Positions 6,942 to 12,909 of a stretch of DNA of 12,909 bases are shown piece after piece. The stretch comes from Deltaproteobacteria bacterium (GTDB lineage: Bacteria; Myxococcota_A; UBA9160; JAFDET01), in assembly GCA_019310195.1 (NCBI GenBank), contig JAFDET010000070.1, positions 1 through 12,909 of the forward strand. Reading direction: 5' to 3'. A model generated the notes under the pieces. That model searched no databases, was not told where the DNA came from, and worked only from the letters and a program-made list of their open reading frames with translations. How positions within the stretch are numbered: position 1 is the stretch's first letter; each line of letters begins with the position of its first letter. Position numbers and translations under genes: made by a program.

Positions 6942-8228
6942 TCAAGGCACGTCGCTCGGTCGCAGTTCGCCGCGCGCAATGAGGTCGCGAAAGAACTGCG
7001 CAGAGCGCTTGGGGGTGCGTTCCTTGGACTGCGGATCGAACCCCACCAGCCCGAAGCGGGCGTCCGAGTAGCCCTGCTCCCACTCGTAGTTGTCCACCGC
7101 GGTCCAGTGGAAGTAGCCGCGCACGTCCGCGCCGGCGCGGCGGGCTCGGTCCAGCGCCGCCAGGTGCGCCGCCACGTAACGGATCCGGAAGGTCTCGTCC
7201 GTGGTGGGACAGCCGTTCTCGGTCACGATGAGCGGAACACCGGGAAGCGCGCGCGCCGCCCGCAGCAGGCCGCTCTCCATGCCGCCGGGGTACACGTGGC
7301 GGCCCATGGCATCGATGGGGGCGTCGGGCCGATCGCTCCAGGAGGTGACGCTCGACGGGCCGAGCGCCGTGGCGTTGTAGTAGTTGAAGCCGTACACGTC
7401 GAGCGCGCCCCGCAGGCCCGGAATCTCCACCGGGTCGCGCCCGGGCAGCGGAAGGACGCCCGTCGCCAGGCCTTCCAGCAGCGCGCCGTTGTACCAGGCG
7501 TCCACCGCCGCGACCATCGCCGAGTTGGCCGGGTCGTCGGGGTTCTCGGCGTGGTAGTCCAGGTAGACTTCGATGGTCGCGACGGTGCTGCCCGGATCCC
7601 GCGCCTTCACGATCTCGTGGGTTGCGGCGTGGAGACGGGCCACGCGTTCGGTCATGGCGATGGCGATGTCCCCGTCGGCGATCTTGGGCGGAAGCTGCCC
7701 CACCAGGTAGGCGCCGAACACGTAGACCATGGACTCGTTCTGCGAGTGCCAGTGACGGGTGTGCGGCGCCAGCGCGGCCACCGTGCGCTCGGCGTAGCGC
7801 AGGAAGGCGTCGGCGCCGTCCGGTCCGTGCAGGCCCCCGCGCGCCACGAGCCAGCGGGGGTGGGTGAAGTGGAACAGGTTCACCCAGGGTGTGAGTCCCG
7901 CCTCGCTCGCCGCGTCGCACACGGCGCGATAGTGATCGAGCGCCGCTTCGTCGAAGCGCCCGCGCTCGGGCTCCACGCGGCTCCACTCGACCGACAGGCG
8001 GTAGTGCCGGAAGCCCAGTGCCGCCAGCAGTCGGAAGTCCTCGGCGTAGCGCTCCAGGAAGCCGTTGCCCGGGTTGGGCGGCACCTCGCCGCGCAGCGCC
8101 AGGTCGACCCAGTCGTTGGGCACGTCGCCGCCCTCGGCCTGGAACGCCGACGAGCCCACGCCCCACGCGAAGTCGGGATCGAAGCGGATCGGCTCCTGGG
8201 GGAGCAGCGCTGTCCAGGCGTCGCTCAC
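6942..8228 (-). CDS. Glycoside hydrolase family 1 (beta-glucosidase-like)
   Basis: Retaining GH1 enzymes remove beta-linked glucose, galactose or related sugars. From the GTG at 8228 the protein has 428 residues, slightly short of the usual 440-480. The N-terminus carries FAWGVGSSAFQAEGG (20-34) with the sugar-contacting Gln (30). The sequence FHFTHPRWL (119-127) supplies the subsite -1 His (120), NE at 164-165 gives the acid/base Glu (165), VTENG (335-339) gives the nucleophile Glu (337), and the tail motif HWTAVDNYEWEQGY (374-387) closes the sugar pocket. The catalytic set is complete, but the acid/base motif reads QNES rather than the usual NEP. There is no signal peptide, so it is probably cytoplasmic and acts on an imported or internal glycoside. 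The GTG overlaps the stop of the upstream GST gene (GTGA). The open frame to 8507 is shadow of that gene and is excluded. Confidence 0.93.
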   Translation of the reverse strand: MSDAWTALLPQEPIRFDPDFAWGVGSSAFQAEGGDVPNDWVDLALRGEVPPNPGNGFLERYAEDFRLLAALGFRHYRLSVEWSRVEPERGRFDEAALDHYRAVCDAASEAGLTPWVNLFHFTHPRWLVARGGLHGPDGADAFLRYAERTVAALAPHTRHWHSQNESMVYVFGAYLVGQLPPKIADGDIAIAMTERVARLHAATHEIVKARDPGSTVATIEVYLDYHAENPDDPANSAMVAAVDAWYNGALLEGLATGVLPLPGRDPVEIPGLRGALDVYGFNYYNATALGPSSVTSWSDRPDAPIDAMGRHVYPGGMESGLLRAARALPGVPLIVTENGCPTTDETFRIRYVAAHLAALDRARRAGADVRGYFHWTAVDNYEWEQGYSDARFGLVGFDPQSKERTPKRSAQFFRDLIARGELRPSDVP

Positions 8229-9247
8229 GCGAAGAGGGTCTCGCAGCCGGTGCCCTGCAGGAGGGCCTCCACGCGGCCGCGCGCAGCGTCCGGCAGCGCC
8301 GCGTGGGCCTCGCGCAGCCAGGCCAGGCACTTGGCCTGGTAGCGGAACGGCGGCTGCACCCACGGGTGTTCGTCGATGCTGCACTCCATCTGCTCGGCGC
8401 CCCGGGCCACCGCATCGGCATTGGCCAGCAGGAAGGGCGCGTAGGTACGGCCGGCTTCGCAGAGAAGCCCGCGCAGCGTGGCGCGCGCGTTGTCCGGATC
8501 GAGCCAATCTTGCTCACCGACCTCGATGCCGGAGAGATCCTCCACCACCTCGCACCACGCCACGACGCGGGGCGCCACCTCGACGGCGACCGCGCTGGAG
8601 GTGGGCTCGAAGAGCACGAGCTGCGAGAGCTGGCCGAAGAGCGCGAAGTCCGCCGTGCCCGGCCGCTCGCCGGTCACGAAGCTCGACTGCGCGAGATGCG
8701 AGTCCAGTGCGCACAGCAAGCGCCGGTAGCTGTCTTCGATCAACGGCGCCGTGGTCTCGTTGATGCCCACGACTCCGCGCCGACCCACCTGGCGCTCGCG
8801 GAAGAGCTTGCTGAGCGGCGCGACTTTCTCGTCGGGCGCCGAGGTCTTCGACCAGCGTGGCAGCACCTTCGACGCCTTGTCCACGTCGGCCTCGAACGAC
8901 CAGCGGTAGTGGAACATCGCCTTCGTCAGCCACTCGTCGGCGTAGTCTTCGAGCAGGAAGTCCAGGAAGGCCAGGGCCGGGTCGGGCGGAATGACGCTGC
9001 GCTCGCGCGACAGCTCCTCGAGCCGGCGGATCTGGAAGGTGGAGTCGATCATCGACTCGGGCTCAGCGGCGCCTTCGCCCGGCAGCAGCAGCACCGGGAT
9101 CAGGGCCACCGGCACCAAGGGTGCGGGATCGTGTCGGGAGTTGCGGATCACCCAACGGTGGGGGATGCGCCGGTAGCGCAACAGCGCACGCATCTTGCGG
9201 CTGTAGGGCGATCCCGGGGCCCCGAGGAGGGTGAGCGGCGCGGCCAT
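8225..9247 (-). CDS. Glutathione S-transferase-like protein with C-terminal extension
   Basis: The N-terminal thioredoxin-like domain (about 4-82) starts LTLLGAPGSPYSRKMRALL, with Ser-Pro-Tyr (13-15) at the usual catalytic turn. A VPVALIPVLLLP strand segment (45-56) and DSTFQIRRLEEL (68-79), equivalent to the glutathione-binding Glu/Ser-Thr segment, follow. The helical C-terminal domain contains PGTADFALFGQL (196-207), the GST N-capping box with Asp200. At 340 residues it is over 100 longer than a classical GST; an extra region after about 245 (DWLDPDNARATLRG...) has no motif I recognise. The ATG at 9247 is chosen because GGAGG lies 4 nt upstream and the GST fold starts at once; the open frame to 9478 is shadow. 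Function is inferred: conjugation, isomerisation or thiol chemistry on a small molecule. It heads the minus-strand run and is coupled to GH1. Confidence 0.82.
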   Translation of the reverse strand: MAAPLTLLGAPGSPYSRKMRALLRYRRIPHRWVIRNSRHDPAPLVPVALIPVLLLPGEGAAEPESMIDSTFQIRRLEELSRERSVIPPDPALAFLDFLLEDYADEWLTKAMFHYRWSFEADVDKASKVLPRWSKTSAPDEKVAPLSKLFRERQVGRRGVVGINETTAPLIEDSYRRLLCALDSHLAQSSFVTGERPGTADFALFGQLSQLVLFEPTSSAVAVEVAPRVVAWCEVVEDLSGIEVGEQDWLDPDNARATLRGLLCEAGRTYAPFLLANADAVARGAEQMECSIDEHPWVQPPFRYQAKCLAWLREAHAALPDAARGRVEALLQGTGCETLFA

Positions 9248-9323
9248 GGAACCTCCGAGGTGGATGGCAAGCCGGACGCCACCCTGCCACACTGCCCGTC
9301 TCCGGGGCAAGGAGCAGCGAGCG
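9248..9323. promoter_or_regulatory. Divergent intergenic region between the GST gene and the LLM/sulfotransferase cluster
   Basis: Only 76 bp separate the start codons of two divergent gene sets, so both promoters must lie here or inside the genes. The minus-strand GST gene has GGAGG (complement of 9252-9256). The plus-strand cluster has AAGGAG (9309-9314), 9 nt before the ATG at 9324. No convincing -35/-10 pair or strong operator palindrome is visible. Short complementary pairs (GGTGG with CCACC, TGGCA with TGCCA) occur but are too short to call. Confidence 0.4.
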
Positions 9324-9547
9324 ATGAAGCTGGGAATCATGGGCGTGGGCTTCGGCAAGGGCGTGCGCATCGACGAGGGTCTGATCCACCACGCCGAGAG
9401 CCCGGGCTTCGATTCGGCCCGGCGGGGAAGATCCGCGAGCGCCTGGAAGCCTGGAAGGACGCCGGCGCGAAGCGTCACGTGGACACCATGCTGATCGGTG
9501 CGGGACAGCGCGAAGCGCTGGAGCCGCTGGCCGAGACGCTGCTCTAG
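9324..9547 (+). pseudogene. Remnant of an F420/flavin-dependent luciferase-like monooxygenase (internal deletion plus frameshift)
   Basis: The first 31 codons from the ATG at 9324 give MKLGIMGVGFGKG...AESPGFDS, the typical start of a luciferase-like monooxygenase (first TIM-barrel strand, then a helix ending in GFDS). The frame then becomes nonsense. From about 9416, in a different frame, the sequence reads GPAGKIRERLEAWKDAGAKR...REALEPLAETLL and stops at TAG (9545-9547), which resembles the C-terminal end of the same family. Roughly 75 of the expected 300-plus codons remain, so most of the barrel is gone and no active enzyme is possible. A good Shine-Dalgarno (AAGGAG, 9309-9314) still precedes the ATG. 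The stop overlaps the sulfotransferase GTG (TAGTG), the trace of an original coupled operon. Family assignment rests on the two end motifs only. Confidence 0.7.
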
Positions 9548-10476
9548 TGGGCGACCGACCCCAGCGCGAGCGGGTCTACCAGAACCACCACCTGGACAGC
9601 ACGCGCTGGGACCAGGTGCGCTTCCGGCCCGGCGACGTGGTCGTCTCTACGTCGTACAAGGCCGGCACCACGTGGATGCAGAACATCCTGGCGCATCTGG
9701 TGTTCTGGGACGCGGAGATCCCGGGCCCGGTCACGGAGATCTCGCCCTGGATCGGCATGCGCGTGCGCCCCCTCGAGCCGCAGCTGGCGATGCTCGAGAC
9801 CCAGGCCCACCGCCGCTTCCTCAAGAGTCACCTGGCGCTGGACGGCCTTCCCTACCGCGAGGACGTGAAGTACATCGTGGTCAGCCGCGACGCCCGCGAC
9901 GTCTTCATGTCGCTGTGGAATCACTACGGCAACTACACGCCCATCATGCAGGGGCTCCTGAACAACACGCCCGGCCGGGTGGGATCACCGCTTCCCTGGT
10001 GCCCGGAGGACGTCTCCTGGCTGTGGCGCCAGTGGATCCAGCTGGGCTGGTTCGAGTGGGAGAGCGACGGCTGGCCCTTCTGGTCGCACCTGCACCACCT
10101 CAAGACCTGGTGGGAGTGGCGGCACCTGCCCAACATCTTGCTGGTTCACTACAACGACCTGCTGGCGGACCTGGAAGGCGAGATGCGGCGCGTGGCCGCG
10201 TACCTGGAGATCGAGCCGGCCGACGACGCGTGGCCGCGGCTGGTGGATGCCTGCACCTTCGCCAGCATGAAGCAGCAAGCGGCGAAGATCATGCCCGGAG
10301 CCGAACTGGGGTTCGTCGGCGGCACCGACACGTTCTTCTACAAGGGAACCAACCGGCGCTGGGATGGCGCGCTCAGCGACGAGGACCTGGCCCTCTACCC
10401 CGAGGCGGTCGAGCGCACCCTCTCTCCGGAAGCAGGCGAATGGCTGGAGAAGGGTCGCCTGGCCACGGGCAGTTGA
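9547..10476 (+). CDS. PAPS-dependent sulfotransferase (cytosolic SULT-like)
   Basis: Enzymes of this family move a sulfo group from 3'-phosphoadenylyl sulfate to a hydroxyl or amine. The 309-residue protein has the full set of motifs: the 5'-phosphosulfate loop TSYKAGTTWMQNIL (35-48) with Lys38; the likely catalytic His95 in RFLKSHLALD; the 3'-phosphate motif IVVSRDARDVFMSLWNHY (110-127) with Arg114 and Ser122 eight residues apart, as in animal SULTs; and the C-terminal YKGTNRRWDGALS (265-277), matching the RKGxxGDWK loop. There is no signal peptide, so it is cytoplasmic. Acceptor-site residues are rich in Trp and Tyr, which suits a hydrophobic or phenolic/sterol-like acceptor, but this is inference. 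The GTG start overlaps the TAG of the decayed monooxygenase gene, so its translation may have depended on that gene. It overlaps the start of the DUF2264 pseudogene. Confidence 0.92.
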   Translation: MGDRPQRERVYQNHHLDSTRWDQVRFRPGDVVVSTSYKAGTTWMQNILAHLVFWDAEIPGPVTEISPWIGMRVRPLEPQLAMLETQAHRRFLKSHLALDGLPYREDVKYIVVSRDARDVFMSLWNHYGNYTPIMQGLLNNTPGRVGSPLPWCPEDVSWLWRQWIQLGWFEWESDGWPFWSHLHHLKTWWEWRHLPNILLVHYNDLLADLEGEMRRVAAYLEIEPADDAWPRLVDACTFASMKQQAAKIMPGAELGFVGGTDTFFYKGTNRRWDGALSDEDLALYPEAVERTLSPEAGEWLEKGRLATGS

Positions 10477-12309
10477 ACGCCGGCGGCTTCAATCCCCTGG
10501 CGGGGAACCCGCTGCGCAGCCGCGACGACCTGGTGCGCGGCGTGCGCGCACTCGTCGAGCCGCTGCTTCCCTCCTTCAGCCCCGGCGCGGCGCGGGTTCG
10601 TCTGGGCAACACCGGGGTTGCGTTTCCCGACGTGGCCGAGGAGCTCGAGGGCTTTGCGCGCCCGCTCTGGGGGCTGGTGCCCCTGGCGTGCGGGGGCGAT
10701 GCCTGGCCGCACTGGGAGCTGTGGCGGCGCGGGATCGCCAGCGGAACCGACCCCGCGCACCCGGAGTACTGGGGCGAGGTCCGTCGGGACCAGCGCATGG
10801 TGGAGATGGCCGCGCTGGGTTTCGGTCTGGCGTTTGCGCCGGACTAAGTATGGGAGCCGCTGGCAGACCCCGTGCGTGACAACCTGGTCACCTGGCTCGA
10901 GCGCATCGACGACCACCTGCCCGTCGAGAACAACTGGCAGTTCTTCCGGGTGCTGGTGAACCTGGGTCTGGAACGGGTCGGGCGCTTTCGGCGCGACGAC
11001 GCCCAGCGCGAGTCGCTGGCGCTGCTGGAGAGCTACGCGGGCGAGGACGGCTGGTACCGCGACGGCGCCGACGAGCACGCTCACGTGGATTGGTACGTAC
11101 CCTGGGCCCTGCACACCTACGGGCTGATCTACGCGGCCTCAGCGTCCGCGTCAGGACTGGGCGATGCGAAGCAGGCCGAACGCTACCGCGAGCGGGCGCG
11201 CCGCTTCGCCCAGCATCACCAGCACTGGTTCGATGCGAGCGGCCGCGGCATTCCCTACGGGCGCAGCCTCACCTACCGCTTCGCCCAGGTGGCGTTCTGG
11301 AGCGCCCTGGTGCTGGCCGACGAGGAGGCCCTGCCCTGGGGCCGCATCAAGGGCCTGCTGCTGCGCAACCTGCGCGCCTGGTCGGAGCTTCCCATCGCGA
11401 GCCGGGATGGGTTGCTCAGCCTCGGCTACGCCTACCCGAGCCCCGGCATTGTCGAGCCGTACAGCTCGTCGGGCTCGCCGTACTGGGCGCTCAAGGCCTT
11501 CCTCGCCCTGGCGCAGCCGGCCTCCCATCCTTTCTGGTCCGCTGATGAGGAGCCGCTCCCGGAGCTGGACGCGCCCGTGTCCCAGGCGCCCGTGCGCTGG
11601 GTGATCTCGCGCGATGAGGATCAGGCGGTGGCGCTCAGCGCAGGACAGCCCGAGGTGCGCTGGCCCAACGGTCCGGCGCGCTACGCCAAGCTCGCCTACT
11701 CCAGCGCCTTCGCCTTCTCGGTGGCGGGGGCGGAGAGTCGCCCCAACCACAATGCCCACGACTCCATGCTGGCGCTGCGCGCCGACGACGGGCCTTGGCG
11801 GGTGCGCGACGAGATCGACGACTTCGGCATCCAGGGCGAGTGGATCTGGTCGCGTTGGCGCCCGCTCGAAGGCGTGGTGGTGGTGACGGTGCTGGGCGGA
11901 CGCTGCCCGTGGCACTGGCGCCTTCATCGCGTCATCACGGACCGCGCGCTGCGATCCTGTGAGGCCGGCTTCTCCCTGGGCTACGAGGGCCTCGGCCCCG
12001 CGCTGGAGGGAATGGAGGTGGAGGCCGGCGATGGGCGCGTGGTGCTGCGCAGCGCCTGGGGTGTCTCGGCGATCCGCGACGACGCAGAGCCCGCGCGCGT
12101 CGCCGGGCCGCTCTCCGGCGTGCCCGGCGCCAACCTGGCCGTGCGGCGCAGCTTCGCTCCGGGCCTCCGCGGGGAGCACGCACCCGGCCTGCACCGTGCT
12201 GGCCAGCGAACGCCCCGACGCCCCGACCCTGGACTCCCTGGTCCCGCCCCCCGCGGAGCTGTGGGCGCTGCTGCGGAGCCTGCCCGGCTCGGCCCCGCCG
12301 GGGCAATAG
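10440..12309 (+). pseudogene. DUF2264 family protein gene with in-frame TAA and late frameshift
   Basis: Two consecutive segments in one frame match the DUF2264 family. The first, from ATG 10440 (or TTG 10473, overlapping the sulfotransferase TGA), runs NPLRSRDDLVRGVRALVEPL, RVRLGNTG, LEGFARPLWGL, HPEYWGEV, QRMVEMAALGFGLAFAPD and meets TAA at 10845-10847. The frame then continues unchanged with VWEPLADPVRDNLVTWL, NNWQFFRVLVNLGLERVG and on to about 12165. Near 12170-12195 the signal jumps to another frame (HPACTVLASERPDAPTLD...), ending at TAG 12307-12309. G/C-ending codons also switch frames there. Without the lesions it would be about 620 residues, close to the family's usual size. DUF2264 proteins are predicted alpha/alpha-toroid proteins often found near polysaccharide genes; from memory, some have been assigned glycosidase activity. 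A restart at GTG 10872 could yield a truncated protein. Sequencing error is the main alternative. Confidence 0.82.
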
Positions 12310-12318
12310 CCCCGCATC

Positions 12319-12339
12319 AAGGAGCCGCATTGGCTCTTT
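12319..12339 (+). terminator. Hairpin after the DUF2264 gene
   Basis: AAGGAGCC (12319-12326) pairs with GGCTCTTT (12332-12339) through eight base pairs including one G-U, around the loop GCATT. An outer pair, CCCGCA (12311-12316) with TGCGGG (12339-12344), can extend or compete with it. The hairpin begins 9 bp after the pseudogene's final TAG and ends in TTT, so it is a weak intrinsic-terminator candidate. It overlaps the direct repeats before the MocR gene and might instead be part of an operator. Confidence 0.35.
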
Positions 12340-12356
12340 GCGGGACGCATTGGCTC
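12326..12356. promoter_or_regulatory. Direct repeat CGCATTGGCTC x2, candidate MocR operator
   Basis: The 11-bp sequence CGCATTGGCTC occurs at 12326-12336 and again at 12346-12356, with starts 20 bp apart, roughly two helical turns. The second copy ends 15 bp before the GTG of the MocR-type regulator. Known MocR-family proteins (for example GabR and PdxR) bind spaced direct repeats in front of their own or neighbouring genes, so an autoregulatory site fits. No convincing -10/-35 pair was found around it. Confidence 0.45.
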
Positions 12357-12371
12357 CCATAAGCTGGCGGG

Positions 12372-12909
12372 GTGCTGGACCTGGCCTTCCGCCCCGACCG
12401 AGCCTCGCGTGAGCCGCTCTACCGACAGCTCGAGGGGTACCTGCGCGGGCTGCTCCGCGCGGGGCGCCTGGCGCCGGGAGAGAAGCTCCCGGCCACCCGG
12501 GAGCTGGCCGCCTCGCTCGGGCTGGGCCGAAACACAGTGGCCCAGGCCTACGAGTCCCTCTGCGACACCGGCCTGCTGGCTGCGCACGTGGGCCAGGGCA
12601 CCTTCGTGGCGGCACGAGGGCCGCTGGCCGCGGCGCCCGCCGCCGGCGGTGGCGGCTTCGCCTGGGAAGGCCTGCTGGCGTCGCGCACCCGCTGGTTGCT
12701 GTGGCCGCCGGGCGCCGCAGCGCCCAAGGAGATCCGCTTCGACTTCCGGCCCGGCGGGGTGGACGCCGGCACCGCACCCCAGGTGGAGATGCGGCGCGCG
12801 TTCTCTCGCGCGCTGGCTCGACACGGCCGCGCCTTGGCGGCCCACCGCGACCCCCTGGGCTGGCCGCCGCTGCGCGAGGCGGTTGCGCGCGCGCTGGTGG
12901 CGCGGGGCA
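12372..12909 (+). CDS. MocR-type (GntR HTH plus aminotransferase-like) regulator, N-terminal part
   Basis: The open frame from GTG 12372 runs off the window after 179 residues. A GntR-type winged HTH fills the first 80 residues: EPLYRQLEGYLRGLLRAGRL (14-33), PGEKLPATRELAASLGLGRN (35-54), TVAQAYESL (55-63) and GQGTFVA (74-80). A Gly/Ala-rich linker (82-96) follows, then the beginning of a PLP-dependent class I aminotransferase-like domain with IRFDFRPGGVD (121-131) and HRDPLGWPPLREAVARAL (158-175), matching the family's GdPxGxxpLReaIA segment. The PLP lysine lies beyond the window. Members often sense PLP or an amino compound and control adjacent genes such as pyridoxine or GABA pathways. The start has only a weak GGCGG before it. 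Its likely target may be itself, through the repeats at 12326-12356, or a divergent or downstream gene not seen. Confidence 0.9.
   Translation, partial: MLDLAFRPDRASREPLYRQLEGYLRGLLRAGRLAPGEKLPATRELAASLGLGRNTVAQAYESLCDTGLLAAHVGQGTFVAARGPLAAAPAAGGGGFAWEGLLASRTRWLLWPPGAAAPKEIRFDFRPGGVDAGTAPQVEMRRAFSRALARHGRALAAHRDPLGWPPLREAVARALVARG

Noticed and set aside
5503..7071. A 522-codon plus-strand open frame antisense to the MFS gene and GH1 3' end
   Set aside because: It is a high-GC shadow frame: the composition (Gly, Arg, Glu, His runs) has no motif, while the opposite strand has clear transporter motifs.
8229..8507. N-terminal extension of the GH1 enzyme
   Set aside because: The extra residues are shadow of the GST-like gene's C-terminus. 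The GH1 fold starts right after GTG 8228, which forms a normal GTGA overlap.
9248..9478. N-terminal extension of the GST-like protein
   Set aside because: It would overlap the divergent monooxygenase remnant and lacks a ribosome binding site. ATG 9247 has GGAGG 4 nt before it and the GST fold starts immediately.
8018..9547. A 509-codon open frame on the plus strand across the GH1 and GST genes
   Set aside because: It is antisense to two clear genes, and its product is low-complexity Arg/Ala/Gly/His-rich. Only its last ~45 codons (from about 9416) carry a real signal, the C-terminal end of the monooxygenase remnant.
10848..10879. Programmed stop-codon readthrough or selenocysteine/pyrrolysine-type recoding in the DUF2264 gene
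   Set aside because: The stop is TAA, not TGA or TAG; no specialised downstream structure is evident, and a second lesion downstream fits simple decay better.
1..12909. tRNA, rRNA, insertion sequences, phage genes, or a defence or toxin-antitoxin system
   Set aside because: Read on both strands, I found no cloverleaf, rRNA segment, transposase or integrase motif, or known defence domain; the window is covered by the genes described.

Overview
This is a very GC-rich window (about 70% by eye) with strong G/C preference at third codon positions, frequent GTG/TTG starts and stop/start overlaps. That composition, together with a SurA-like chaperone, a cytoplasmic-type sulfotransferase, a luciferase-like monooxygenase remnant and a MocR regulator, suggests a high-GC Gram-negative bacterium, perhaps a deltaproteobacterial or myxococcal lineage or an uncultured relative. 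The taxonomy is inference, because there is no rRNA or other strong marker here.

Layout. Positions 1-63 hold the last 20 codons of an unknown plus-strand gene whose stop codon lies inside a short repeat and hairpin element (61-98). A Crp/Fnr-family regulator (108-800, minus) and a secreted hypothetical protein (984-1616, plus) diverge from a shared control region that holds a near-ideal CRP-type palindrome (862-879). The secreted gene converges on a five-gene minus-strand run, 9247 down to 1633: a GST-fold protein, a family 1 glycoside hydrolase, an MFS transporter, a SurA/PpiC-type periplasmic chaperone and UvrA. GST and GH1 share a GTGA overlap. The SurA-like gene and uvrA share a TAGTG overlap. 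A hairpin spans the uvrA stop codon.

Diverging from the GST gene is a second, plus-strand cluster (9324-12309): a luciferase-like monooxygenase remnant that has lost most of its coding sequence, an apparently intact sulfotransferase, and a DUF2264 gene carrying an in-frame TAA and a late frameshift. This cluster looks like a three-gene operon in decay with only its middle gene intact. A terminator-like hairpin and an 11-bp direct repeat follow, then the start of a MocR-type (GntR HTH plus aminotransferase-like domain) regulator that runs off the end of the window.

Functionally, the uvrA end is housekeeping (nucleotide excision repair and envelope protein folding). The GST/GH1/MFS genes plausibly handle a glycoside or conjugated small molecule, and the opposite cluster once added redox, sulfation and glycan-related steps. 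I see no CRISPR array, tRNA, rRNA, transposase or clear defence system. The most unusual signals are the gene-decay pattern, the palindromic operator that matches the neighbouring regulator's recognition helix, and the small repeats.
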